From NCBI GenBank assembly GCA_020632655.1, contig JACKFD010000012.1, positions 62,001 through 126,000 on the forward strand: a DNA stretch of 64,000 nucleotides, read 5' to 3'. Positions 26,824 through 34,849 of the stretch are shown here, piece after piece (position 1 is the first letter of the stretch; each line of letters opens with the position of its first letter). Source of the stretch: Spirochaetaceae bacterium (GTDB taxonomy: Bacteria; Myxococcota_A; UBA9160; UBA4427). A program made the translations under genes and the position numbers. A model generated the notes under the pieces. That model was not told the DNA's origin. It saw only the letters and a program-made list of their open reading frames with translations, and searched no databases.

Positions 26824-27846
26824 ATGCTCGCGATGCGATATCACGGCGATGGAGCCGGCCTGCGTGCGGAGGAGCGGCCGCGCCCCGATCCGGGCCCCGG
26901 ACAGGTGCGCGTCGCCGTCTCGACCTGTGGCGTCTGCCGGACGGATCTGCACGTGGTCGACGACGAGCTGCCCGATCCCGTGCTGCCGATCGTGCCGGGC
27001 CACGAGATCGTGGGGCGGGTCGAGGCGCTGGGCCCCGGCGTCGCGGGCCTTTCGCCGGGCGAGCGGGTCGGTGTGCCCTGGCTCGGGTACACCTGCGGCG
27101 AATGCGAGCCGTGCCGACGCGGTCTCGAGAACCTCTGCGATCACGCGCGCTTCACGGGCTACCAGATCGACGGGGGCTATGCGGAGTGGACGATCGCCGA
27201 CGCGCGCTACTGCTTCCCGATTCCCGATGCCTACGACGACGTCGAGGCGGCCCCGCTGCTCTGCGCGGGGCTGATCGGCCATCGGGCGCTGCGCATGACG
27301 GGCGACGCGCGTCGACTCGGAATCTACGGCTTCGGCGCTGCGGCGCACCTCGTGGCACAGGTGGCGCGCTTCGAGGGTCGCGAGGTCTTCGCGTTCACGC
27401 GGCCCGGGGACGAGGCGGCGCAGGCCTTCGCACGCTCCGTGGGCGCGGTCTGGGCCGGTGGCTCGGACGAGTCGCCGCCCCGGACGCTCGACGCGGCGAT
27501 CCTGTTCGCGCCGGTCGGCGCGCTCGTTCCGGCGGCCTTGCGCGTCGTCGGGAAGGGGGGCGTCGTGGTCTGCGGGGGCATCCACATGTCCGACATCCCC
27601 GGCTTCCCCTACCGCGACCTGTGGGAGGAGCGGGTGATCCGCTCGGTGGCGAATCTCACGCGCGCGGATGCGCGCGAGTTCCTCGCGCTGGCACCGCGCG
27701 TGCCCGTACGATGCGAGACCGAGGTCTTCGCACTCGCCGAGGCGAACGATGCGCTCGAGCGCCTGCGCAGCGGCCGGCTGACGGGGGCCGCCGTGCTGCG
27801 CGTCGCGGACGGGACGAACTCCTGCGCGTCACGCGTCAGGACGTGA
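26824..27846 (+). CDS. Zinc-dependent alcohol dehydrogenase family protein
   Basis: A 340-residue medium-chain dehydrogenase. Catalytic zinc ligands are Cys37 (CGVCRTD) and the GHE block (GHEIVGRVE); the structural zinc site is CGECEPCRRGLENLC with four Cys. GFGAAAH is the Rossmann loop, slightly varied from GxGxxG. Its layout matches the AdhA/'zinc-binding alcohol dehydrogenase family 2' group. The substrate is unknown. It converges on the F420-type reductase gene, 12 bp away. Confidence 0.92.
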   Translation: MLAMRYHGDGAGLRAEERPRPDPGPGQVRVAVSTCGVCRTDLHVVDDELPDPVLPIVPGHEIVGRVEALGPGVAGLSPGERVGVPWLGYTCGECEPCRRGLENLCDHARFTGYQIDGGYAEWTIADARYCFPIPDAYDDVEAAPLLCAGLIGHRALRMTGDARRLGIYGFGAAAHLVAQVARFEGREVFAFTRPGDEAAQAFARSVGAVWAGGSDESPPRTLDAAILFAPVGALVPAALRVVGKGGVVVCGGIHMSDIPGFPYRDLWEERVIRSVANLTRADAREFLALAPRVPVRCETEVFALAEANDALERLRSGRLTGAAVLRVADGTNSCASRVRT

Positions 27847-27858
27847 CGCGGAGCGCGT

Positions 27859-28329
27859 TCAGGCCGTCGCGGCGCGTCGGGGCGCGCCTTCCAGCGGGCG
27901 CGTCGTCCAGGCGGCGGCCCGGCGATGGAGCCGTACGATCGGAATCTCACGATCGGTGCGGAAGCGGTACTTGCGATGGGCGGGGATGGCGGCCTGGAGG
28001 CGACGCCAGTACTCCATGCGCTCCTCGGGCGGCGCGAGGGACCAGCCGACCTCGAAACGCTCGCCGCCGACCTGGACCCGGGCGGTCTCGGCTGCCTTCA
28101 GGTTCAGCCACCAGGCCGGGTCGCGCGACGAGCCCCCGTTCGACGCGACGATCACGAGGTCCCCTTTGTACTCGACGTAGGCGAGGGGGAGGGTGCGATC
28201 CCGTCCGGTCTTCCGCCCGCGCGTGGTCAGCAGGAGCATCTTGATCCCGATCAGATTGCCGCCGATCAGCCCGCGGGTGCCACGGTAGATCGCGCAATGG
28301 GCTCGGGTGAACATCTGCCAGTTGGCCAT
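27859..28329 (-). CDS. Nitroreductase/deazaflavin (F420)-dependent oxidoreductase family protein
   Basis: A 156-residue Ddn-like split-barrel protein. LIGIKMLLLTTRGRKTGRDRTLPLAYVEYKGDLVIVASNGG and PAWWLNLKA (given in part) match the family that uses F420 or FMN. ATG 28329 gives the family-typical start about 25 residues before LTTRGRKTG. Homologues are common in actinobacteria and in other F420 users, but no F420 biosynthesis gene is visible here. Confidence 0.85.
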   Translation of the reverse strand: MANWQMFTRAHCAIYRGTRGLIGGNLIGIKMLLLTTRGRKTGRDRTLPLAYVEYKGDLVIVASNGGSSRDPAWWLNLKAAETARVQVGGERFEVGWSLAPPEERMEYWRRLQAAIPAHRKYRFRTDREIPIVRLHRRAAAWTTRPLEGAPRRAATA

Positions 28330-28462
28330 CGGTGCCTCGGGCCCGGGCACCCACGGCGGACCGGGGACCGGATCGGGATTGTCGGGTGGGGGTGAGGGAG
28401 GGGGTTCAGCGGCGCAGGGCGCCGACCGATGAGGCCGGAGACTAGCATTTGGAGGACAGGAA

Positions 28463-28768
28463 ATGTCCACTCGGGTCCGACGAATCGCGGCCGTGATCGC
28501 GGCCACGCTCCTGCTGACGACGACCTTCACGACGACGGCGGTGGCCCAGACGCGCTCCCAGAGCGACGCGGCGAACGCGCCGCCCGCGGTCGACGTGCTC
28601 CTTCTCCGACCGGCGGGATTCGTGAGCCTCGTGGTCGGAACGGGGCTCTTCCTGGCGTCGATGCCGATCGTGCTCGTGACGCGGCCCCACGAGATCGGCA
28701 CGCCCTTCGATCAGCTCGTCCTCCGCCCCGCCCGCTATCTCTGGGCGGATCCGATCGGCGGCCACTAG
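28463..28768 (+). CDS. Small secreted or membrane protein
   Basis: A 101-residue protein with a signal-peptide-like N-terminus (AAVIAATLLLTTTFTTTAVAQ, cleavage probably after AVA) and a second hydrophobic segment (GFVSLVVGTGLFLASMPIVLV). The tail is soluble. A strong GGAGGAC ribosome site precedes ATG 28463. No family was recognised. Confidence 0.75.
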   Translation: MSTRVRRIAAVIAATLLLTTTFTTTAVAQTRSQSDAANAPPAVDVLLLRPAGFVSLVVGTGLFLASMPIVLVTRPHEIGTPFDQLVLRPARYLWADPIGGH

Positions 28769-28816
28769 GAACCACCCGGGCAGGGCGCCGTGCGCGCGCT
28801 GCCTGGCACGACTCTC

Positions 28817-28860
28817 GATCGCCTCGGACGGGGCCTACGGGCCCGGTTCGGGGCGATCGT
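28817..28860. terminator. Long imperfect hairpin between convergent small genes
   Basis: CGATCGCC (28817-28824) pairs perfectly with GGCGATCG (28853-28860), and an inner GGGCC/GGCCC stem closes a short loop, with mismatches between. It lies between convergent genes ending at 28768 and 28926, so a bidirectional terminator is likely, though there is no T-run. Confidence 0.4.
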
Positions 28861-28925
28861 GCGTTCGCGGCCGGCCGAGCGCCTCGCGACGCTCCGAGGG
28901 CCCGGAGCACGCGGGTCGCCCGCCG

Positions 28926-29159
28926 TCAGAGATGCCGAAGCGTCTGCTTGAAGACCACGATCGCCATCGCGATCAGCCCCGAGTAGACCATCCAGAGCAT
29001 CACGGTCTCGACACGCTCGGAGTAGCGCGGGATCCCGGCCCGATCCTCGACCGCCCAACGTCGGAAGCGAAGCCCGCCCGCGACGTAGAGCAGGCCGCCG
29101 AGGGAGAGCGCGAGGGTCTGGGAGAGCGGCCAGGTCTCGACGGACATCGCGGGGTCCAT
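28926..29159 (-). CDS. Small two-segment membrane protein
   Basis: A 77-residue protein with two hydrophobic helices (TLALSLGGLLYVAGG and MLWMVYSGLIAMAIVVF) joined by a charged loop, so an inner-membrane hairpin. No family was recognised. ATG 29159 is tentative; ATG 29147 is four codons in. It lies just downstream of tRNA-His on the same strand. Confidence 0.6.
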   Translation of the reverse strand: MDPAMSVETWPLSQTLALSLGGLLYVAGGLRFRRWAVEDRAGIPRYSERVETVMLWMVYSGLIAMAIVVFKQTLRHL

Positions 29160-29279
29160 CGGCCGCCCGGCGCGGCGGATCGATCGGGCGGACTGCGGAG
29201 GTGCTTCGGGTGAAGGCCCGGATCGACGTCGCGACGGGACGTGTGCCGGGGCCGGGCTCGCCGGGCGGCGAGCCGCGCC

Positions 29280-29357
29280 TGGGGTGGGCGACGGGGGTCG
29301 AACCCGCGACCTCCGGAATCACAATCCGGCGCTCTAACCAACTGAGCTACGCCCACC
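29280..29357 (-). tRNA. tRNA-His (GTG)
   Basis: The minus strand folds as a complete cloverleaf: acceptor GTGGGCG/CGCCCAC, D-arm TAGCTCAGTTGG, anticodon stem CCGGA/TCCGG with loop TTGTGAT (anticodon GTG), and T-arm GGGTTCGAACCCC. G-1 is encoded and faces discriminator C73, the histidine identity pair, and CCA is encoded. Confidence 0.97.
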
Positions 29358-29373
29358 ACCGGCGAGGCGGCGC

Positions 29374-29402
29374 AACGTACCGGGGCGCTGTTGGGGTGTC
29401 AA
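29374..29402 (-). promoter_or_regulatory. Sigma70-type promoter of tRNA-His
   Basis: On the minus strand a perfect TTGACA (29397-29402) is followed after 17 nt by TACGTT (29374-29379). The expected start site falls about 10 nt before the tRNA 5' end. Confidence 0.7.
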
Positions 29403-29435
29403 CGCGGCGAAGTGGACCACTCCGGCCGGCGCGAT

Positions 29436-32400
29436 TCAGTAGACCTCGCGCTGATAGATCACGCCGTCACGCCCGCCCCAGATGCCGAAGCTGGCCCGGG
29501 CGCGGGGATCGTCGTCGAGCACACCGTCGAGGGCACCGTCCTCCGGCCAGTCGAATCGCAGCCAGGGCAGGTTCGCGCCACCCGGACCGAGGTCGACCGT
29601 GATCTCGACCTCGCCGACCGCATTCGGTGTCGACAGCCGGAGGCCGGCGTCGCCCGCCAGCAGGGGCTGGTTCGCGATCGTCGGATCGGTCGCGAGCGTT
29701 GCGGGCGTGCGCACGAGTGCGAGGTGGGTCTCGCGCACGAGGCTGCAGCTGTCGTCGTCGTCGTCCACGAAGGCCGTGCCATCGAAGACCTGCGTGCCCA
29801 ACCGCATCGACAGGTCGAGGAGCTCCGAGCCCGCGGCGTTCTCGAAGCGGAGGCGGCCGAGCTGGATGCGCTTCGACACGTCGAACGCGATGCCCGTGCC
29901 GGGCTGCGTGCCGCCCACCCGGAACGGATTCGACGGCCAGGCGACGCCGTCGAGGTCGAGCACGTCGATCGCCAGCTCGATCTCCGCGTCGAAGGGAGCG
30001 AAGGAGGGTTGTCGTTCGACCGACACGCCGTCGCCGGCGGAGAAGCGGAGCGTGCCGACGCCGCCCGTCTGACCGGTGACGACGGGATCCTGTGTCGTGG
30101 GCGGCAGGCCCGAGACGTCGAGGCTGCCGCGATCGATCGAGTAGGTCCGGTTCGCCAGGGATGCGTTCGTGAGCCGCCACCACGTCCCGGCGTAGTTCCA
30201 GGTCGCACCACCGGCGGCGTTGACGGCCTGCACCGTGAGGATCGGCTCTGCCCCGGCGACGAAGCCGAGAGGCTGGCCGGCCCAGGTGAACGCGCCCAAC
30301 GCACAGCCCGACTGCCAGCGCGGCGCGTTCGCCGTGACCTCGAAGCGGCTCGGCGTGAACCGGCCCACGATCCCCGAGCGCGTGCCGGTCACGTCGCCGG
30401 TGCCGAGGTAGTCGCCGTCGGCGACGTGGGCCTCGAGTCGGATCGCGCCGACCTCGTCGAAGCCGAAGGCCGATCCGGTGAACACGCCCGGCTCCTTGTC
30501 GGGGGAGAGCAGACTGCCGTTCACGAGCGCGCCGTCGTCGGCCGTGCCGTTGCGCCCGCCGGCCGGGGCGACGAGCTCCGCGGAGACCAGACGGAGGCCT
30601 TCCGCGTTCACCTCGCGCCCGAAGTTCGGCGTCGGGTCCCCGTCGGCATCCACGACCCGGATGGTCGCGCGGAATGGCTCGCCCGCGCCCAGGAAGACCG
30701 CGCCGTCGGGCGTCGCGGCGCCGGGATTCGTCGAGCCGTCGGGCCGCGCGATCGATTCGACGAGGAGGTCCGCCGGTCGGCTCACGAAGGCATCCGTCGA
30801 GCCGGTGGGGAGCGCGCTGGCGGCGAGGCTGCTCTCGAGTCGCGCGTGCAGCTGGACGCGTCCGACGTCCTTGTAGCTCGCGACGAGCTTCGCCTGCCCG
30901 TTCACGAACTCGACCGCGAGGGTCGTCGCATCGGTCTGTCGTCCGCCGATCGCCACGCCATCGACGACGATCGGCCGCGTGCCCGTCGTCGGGTCGTGGT
31001 AGTCGCTCCAGAGCGTGAGCTTCATCGCGCCCGAATAGCTCTCGATGATCCCGCACTCCGGATTCGCACTGGTCGTGCCGTGGGCGGCGACGTGGATCGG
31101 GAAGGGTCGTCCCGCGACGGTGGCGACGATCGGGTCGTCGACGATCGTGGGCGGGGGATTCGGAAGGGGATTGGCGGTCAGGACGAGGCCCGAGGCGGAG
31201 AACGTGAGGAGCCCCTCGCGATCGTCGTCCTGGACTGAAGGGCGGGCGGGCTCGTAGGCGTCGAGGTCGAGGCTCGTGCCGGAGCCGCTCCCGTCGCCCG
31301 CGTACACGACGCCGAAGCGGGCGACGCCGGCGTCGGCCGCGACGAACGTGTAGCTCGCGAGCCCGTCGGTCGGATCCGCATCGGAGAAGCTGCCCTGGTT
31401 CGTGCTGGCGCTGGTGAAGCGACCCGTGCCGACGCCGGTCGAGAGCGTGATGGTCTCGGTGTAGGTCGTCTGTGGAATGTCGCCCGCGGTCATGACGGAG
31501 ACGCCGAAGGGCTCCTCCTGACAGTGGATCGCTTCGCCGTCGTGGTCGATGACCAGATAGTCCTGGGTCGTACAGGTCGTCTCGTAGCGGATCTGCACGT
31601 CGTCCAGGTAGATCGAGGCGGCGGCGTTCGTGACCGAGGCGACGAAGCGGATCTGGGTGTCCTTCGAGATCCAGGACGTGATGTCGAAGGACTGTGCGAC
31701 GGGCGAGCTGGTGTTGCCCGTGAGCGGGTAGGTCGCAAGCGTGCTGAACGTCGCCCCGCCGTCGCGCGAGACCTGGACGGAGGCCACCCCCGACCCCGTG
31801 ACGTATCCGCGGAGGTAGGAGAAGGTGAGCGTCGCCCGGCTCGCGCCCGAGAGGTCGACCGCCCGGCGCGCGCCCCGATTCGAGAAGGTCGTGTAGCCCG
31901 AGAAGGGCGTGCCGATCCGGAGGCAGAGCCCCGCGGCGCATCGGTTGCTGCTGACCGTCGTGTAGTCGGTCGAGTAGCCGTTCGACTCGCCTACCTCGAT
32001 CCAGTCGCCGGACCAGCTCCGGGTGCCGTTGTTGCCCGAGTAGGAGTAGGTGTCGAACTCGTCGCGGACGGTCTCGACGCCGGGCGCCTGGAAATAGAGC
32101 GTCGTCGGCTCCCCGGCCCCGACCTGGTACACGCCGTCGGTCACCGAGAGCTCGACGGCGCCCGCACTCGGATGCACGAGTCCGACCCGGACCCGACCAT
32201 CGTCGTCGTCCGCGAAGACGTATCGGGCGCGCCCGCCACCGAGATCCGTCAAGTCCCCCTTGCCGCTCACCAGCGTCCAGGTGCCCTCGCCGGTCGAGGT
32301 CGTGATCTCGATCGTGCCCATGTAGTCCGAGTCGCGGTCGTGCTCCGCGTTCTGCTTCTCGATCGTGATCTCGGCCCGGTCGCAGGTCGTGACCGTGGTC

Positions 32401-33056
32401 GAGTGGTCGAGCGAGAAATGCGGAACGGACGTCTGGAGCTGGATCTGCAGGTAGTCGACCTTGATGTAGGCCTGGTAGCCGTAGTTGTCCTGGTTGACGA
32501 CGAAGAGCGTGAAGCGGCCGTCGGCATCGAGGTAGCGGGACGGGTCGCTGGCGAGGGAGAAGGAGAGCATGCGGTCCCAGGTGCCAGACATGCGCCCGAG
32601 GATCTCGTAGCGTCCGTCGCGATCGTTCCACGCGTAGACGAAGATCTCGTCCTCGCGATAGGCCTGAGACACCTCGATCCGGACGTCGATCGCGTCGATC
32701 GTCCTCGGGTCGTCGTCGAAGACCGCCTCGAAGAGCATCGCCGCGTTGTCACCCGCGCCCGGATCCCAGGTCCGATAGCGGTAGTTGTCCGAGCGCCGCA
32801 GGTAGGCCCGCTCGGTCGTGCTGGCGACGTTCCAGTTGGCCCAGCCGGGGATCGTGTCCCGCCGGGCGGGAAAGCGCGCCGACGCGATGTCCGAGTCGGA
32901 CATGTCGATCTCGCCGTCCATCGCCTGGAAGGAGACGAGTCCCGCACCCGCGGCAAGGGGCAGCGCGCCCGTCGCGAGACCGAGCAGCATGGCCGCGACC
33001 CACGTCCCTCGTCGCACCCGCGGCGCGTTCCGTTCCGTGGCCGGCAGGTTCTGCAT
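29436..33056 (-). CDS. Large MshQ-like (DUF6701) surface protein
   Basis: A 1206-residue exported protein. A signal peptide (VAAMLLGLATGALPLAAGAG) is followed by beta-rich modules. A jelly-roll-like region near residues 330-490 (RDEFDTYSYSGNNGTRSWSG, DVQIRYETTC) is followed by Cys-containing repeats. The C-terminal third (RFTPSRFEVTANAPRW, FSAGDGVSVERQPSFAPFDAEI) matches the MshQ/DUF6701 region. MshQ is the last gene of MSHA-type pilus operons, but no pilin or secretion genes flank this one. The N-terminal start at ATG 33056 lacks a clear ribosome site. Confidence 0.8.
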   Translation of the reverse strand: MQNLPATERNAPRVRRGTWVAAMLLGLATGALPLAAGAGLVSFQAMDGEIDMSDSDIASARFPARRDTIPGWANWNVASTTERAYLRRSDNYRYRTWDPGAGDNAAMLFEAVFDDDPRTIDAIDVRIEVSQAYREDEIFVYAWNDRDGRYEILGRMSGTWDRMLSFSLASDPSRYLDADGRFTLFVVNQDNYGYQAYIKVDYLQIQLQTSVPHFSLDHSTTVTTCDRAEITIEKQNAEHDRDSDYMGTIEITTSTGEGTWTLVSGKGDLTDLGGGRARYVFADDDDGRVRVGLVHPSAGAVELSVTDGVYQVGAGEPTTLYFQAPGVETVRDEFDTYSYSGNNGTRSWSGDWIEVGESNGYSTDYTTVSSNRCAAGLCLRIGTPFSGYTTFSNRGARRAVDLSGASRATLTFSYLRGYVTGSGVASVQVSRDGGATFSTLATYPLTGNTSSPVAQSFDITSWISKDTQIRFVASVTNAAASIYLDDVQIRYETTCTTQDYLVIDHDGEAIHCQEEPFGVSVMTAGDIPQTTYTETITLSTGVGTGRFTSASTNQGSFSDADPTDGLASYTFVAADAGVARFGVVYAGDGSGSGTSLDLDAYEPARPSVQDDDREGLLTFSASGLVLTANPLPNPPPTIVDDPIVATVAGRPFPIHVAAHGTTSANPECGIIESYSGAMKLTLWSDYHDPTTGTRPIVVDGVAIGGRQTDATTLAVEFVNGQAKLVASYKDVGRVQLHARLESSLAASALPTGSTDAFVSRPADLLVESIARPDGSTNPGAATPDGAVFLGAGEPFRATIRVVDADGDPTPNFGREVNAEGLRLVSAELVAPAGGRNGTADDGALVNGSLLSPDKEPGVFTGSAFGFDEVGAIRLEAHVADGDYLGTGDVTGTRSGIVGRFTPSRFEVTANAPRWQSGCALGAFTWAGQPLGFVAGAEPILTVQAVNAAGGATWNYAGTWWRLTNASLANRTYSIDRGSLDVSGLPPTTQDPVVTGQTGGVGTLRFSAGDGVSVERQPSFAPFDAEIELAIDVLDLDGVAWPSNPFRVGGTQPGTGIAFDVSKRIQLGRLRFENAAGSELLDLSMRLGTQVFDGTAFVDDDDDSCSLVRETHLALVRTPATLATDPTIANQPLLAGDAGLRLSTPNAVGEVEITVDLGPGGANLPWLRFDWPEDGALDGVLDDDPRARASFGIWGGRDGVIYQREVY

Positions 33057-33283
33057 GGAGGCCGGATCGGGTTCGCGTGCGTCGATCTTGAAGCACGCAT
33101 CGGCCGGCGCGGCGCGTTCGTCGCGACCCGCGCCGTCCGCGCGAGACCGCAGGCGAAGTCCGGGTCCAGACTGGGCGGATCGGTCGAGCGCGAACGAGGA
33201 GATCCCCGGATGCGCGCGGAGCCCGACCGGGGTTGGCGTATGCTGCACGCGGCTCCTGCTCGGATGGAGGGCGTCGCGGCGCG

Positions 33284-33766
33284 ATGACGAGAACGGATCC
33301 CTCCGCCCGCGGCCCGCTCGTCGCGCGCCGCTTCGACGGCTGCGCGAGAGAGCTCGCGGCGCGTCGCATCCGGGTCCACCTCGAGTGTGATCCCGTCGAC
33401 GAGCCGCCCGCGACCGGACCGGCGATCACGGCCCTCGATGCGCTCGTCCGCTTCGTGCTCGACACGACGCCGGACGGCTGTGAAGTCTACGTCGCGACCC
33501 GAGGCGATCCCGGTGCGCCCGTTGCATCGGGATCCGGTGAGATCGTCGTTCGATGGCAGGTCGCCGGGGAGCGGGTCGCGGATCGGGGTATCGTGCCGAT
33601 CCGGCCGTTGCCGGGCGACGCGGACCGGCATGCGACGTCGCGCCGGGCCCGTCGGGTCGTGGCGCTCTTCGAGGCGCTCGCCTGGGAGCTCTCGCTCGGA
33701 TCGACGCCGGGGGGCGGCGAGCTCCTCGCGCGCGTACGGATCGGGCCGTCGGTCCATGACGGGTGA
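33284..33766 (+). CDS. Hypothetical protein, faintly HATPase-like
   Basis: A 160-residue soluble protein. ALDALVRFVLDTTPDGCEVYVAT, GEIVVRWQVAGE and ELSLGSTPGGGELLARVRI echo a degenerate histidine-kinase-type ATPase fold, but the N, G1 and G2 boxes are not visible, so this is only a hint. GGAGGG lies 13 nt before ATG 33284, rather far. Its stop codon lies inside the first unit of a 40-bp tandem repeat. Confidence 0.6.
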   Translation: MTRTDPSARGPLVARRFDGCARELAARRIRVHLECDPVDEPPATGPAITALDALVRFVLDTTPDGCEVYVATRGDPGAPVASGSGEIVVRWQVAGERVADRGIVPIRPLPGDADRHATSRRARRVVALFEALAWELSLGSTPGGGELLARVRIGPSVHDG

Positions 33767-33880
33767 GTGTCGAGCGGGAACGAGATCCGGGACCCGTGGC
33801 GGGTGAGCGTCGAGCGGGAACGGGACCGGGGGCCCGTGGCGGGTGATCGTCGAGCGGGAACGGGACCGGGGGTCCGTATC
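33761..33880. repeat. Three 40-bp tandem repeats beginning at a stop codon
   Basis: Units at 33761-33800, 33801-33840 and 33841-33880 share GTCGAGCGGGAACG and most of the rest, with a few substitutions. The TGA of the preceding gene is in unit 1. The array fills the gap before the TVP38 gene. Confidence 0.93.
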
Positions 33881-33976
33881 CGAATCGGAGCGGGCCGCGT
33901 AGGGGGGATCGTGCGGAACGATTCCGCCATGCGGACCCGGGGTGGGCCGCGTGGGGATGCCGGGAGAGCAGGCGAC

Positions 33977-34771
33977 ATGGTGAACGATGGGGCGGAGCGC
34001 GGCCGGGGTGGCGCCGCGGACGGTGGGAGGCGGAACGGGGTCGGTCGGCTCCGGCTGCTCGCCGTCGTGGTCGGGTTGGTGGCGCTCGTCCTGCTGGGGC
34101 GCCAGGCGGGCGCCTTGATCCCGCGCTTCGCCGAGTGGGTCGAGGGCCTCGGCCTGCTCGGGCCCGTCGTCTTCGTCGCGGGCTATGCGCTCGCGGTCGT
34201 GGCCTTCGTGCCGGGGTCGCTGCTCACGCTCGCAGCAGGGGCGCTCTTCGGCGTCCTCGAAGGCGTGGTCTACGTCTTCGTGGCGGCGGTGGTCGGCTCG
34301 ACGCTGGCCTTCCTGCTGGCGCGCCACGGGGCGCGAGCGGCGGTCGAGCGTCGCATCGAGGGTGACGCGCGCTTCGCCTCGATCGATCGCGCCGTGGGAC
34401 GGGAAGGTCGCAAGATCGTCTTCCTGCTCCGGCTCTCTCCCGTCTTCCCGTTCAACCTGTTGAACTACGCCCTGGGGCTCACGCAGGTCCGGCTGTGGGA
34501 CTACCTGCTCGCCTCCGTCGGCATGCTGCCCGGAACGATCCTGTACGTGTACGCGGGCAAGCTCGCCGGCGACGTCGCCGCCGCGGCCGGCGGCGCCACC
34601 GTGGAGCGTGGTCCGGGCCATTGGATCGTCACGGTTCTCGGGCTCGTCGCGACGGCCGTCGTGACGCTCCTGGTCACGCGCATCGCGCGCCGCGCCCTCG
34701 ACGAGGCGACCGGCTCCTCCGAGGCGGTCGCCTCTCCGCCGGTCGATTCGAGGACCGGTCCGCTCGCCTAG
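33977..34771 (+). CDS. TVP38/TMEM64 family (DedA-like) membrane protein
   Basis: A 264-residue inner-membrane protein with about six hydrophobic segments. The family core F.PGSLLTLAAGALFG and the later RLSPVFPFNLLNYALGLT and GMLPGTILYVYAG are the SNARE-associated/VTT domain motifs. Relatives act in lipid scrambling or undecaprenyl-phosphate recycling, or export of selenium and other compounds; the role here is not known. GGGAGAG precedes ATG 33977. It is 78 bp upstream of a mercuric-reductase-like gene in the same direction, a pairing seen elsewhere as a fusion. Confidence 0.9.
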   Translation: MVNDGAERGRGGAADGGRRNGVGRLRLLAVVVGLVALVLLGRQAGALIPRFAEWVEGLGLLGPVVFVAGYALAVVAFVPGSLLTLAAGALFGVLEGVVYVFVAAVVGSTLAFLLARHGARAAVERRIEGDARFASIDRAVGREGRKIVFLLRLSPVFPFNLLNYALGLTQVRLWDYLLASVGMLPGTILYVYAGKLAGDVAAAAGGATVERGPGHWIVTVLGLVATAVVTLLVTRIARRALDEATGSSEAVASPPVDSRTGPLA

Positions 34772-34849
34772 CACGAGCCGACGCTCCCGTTACGTCCCTG
34801 CGGCGGGGCCCGGACCCGCCCGTTCGCGATCGAGGAAGGGAAATCCGAC

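Noticed and set aside
29391..31238. Plus-strand open frame of 615 codons inside the MshQ-like gene
   Set aside because: No motif and strongly charged composition; it is a shadow of the minus-strand gene.
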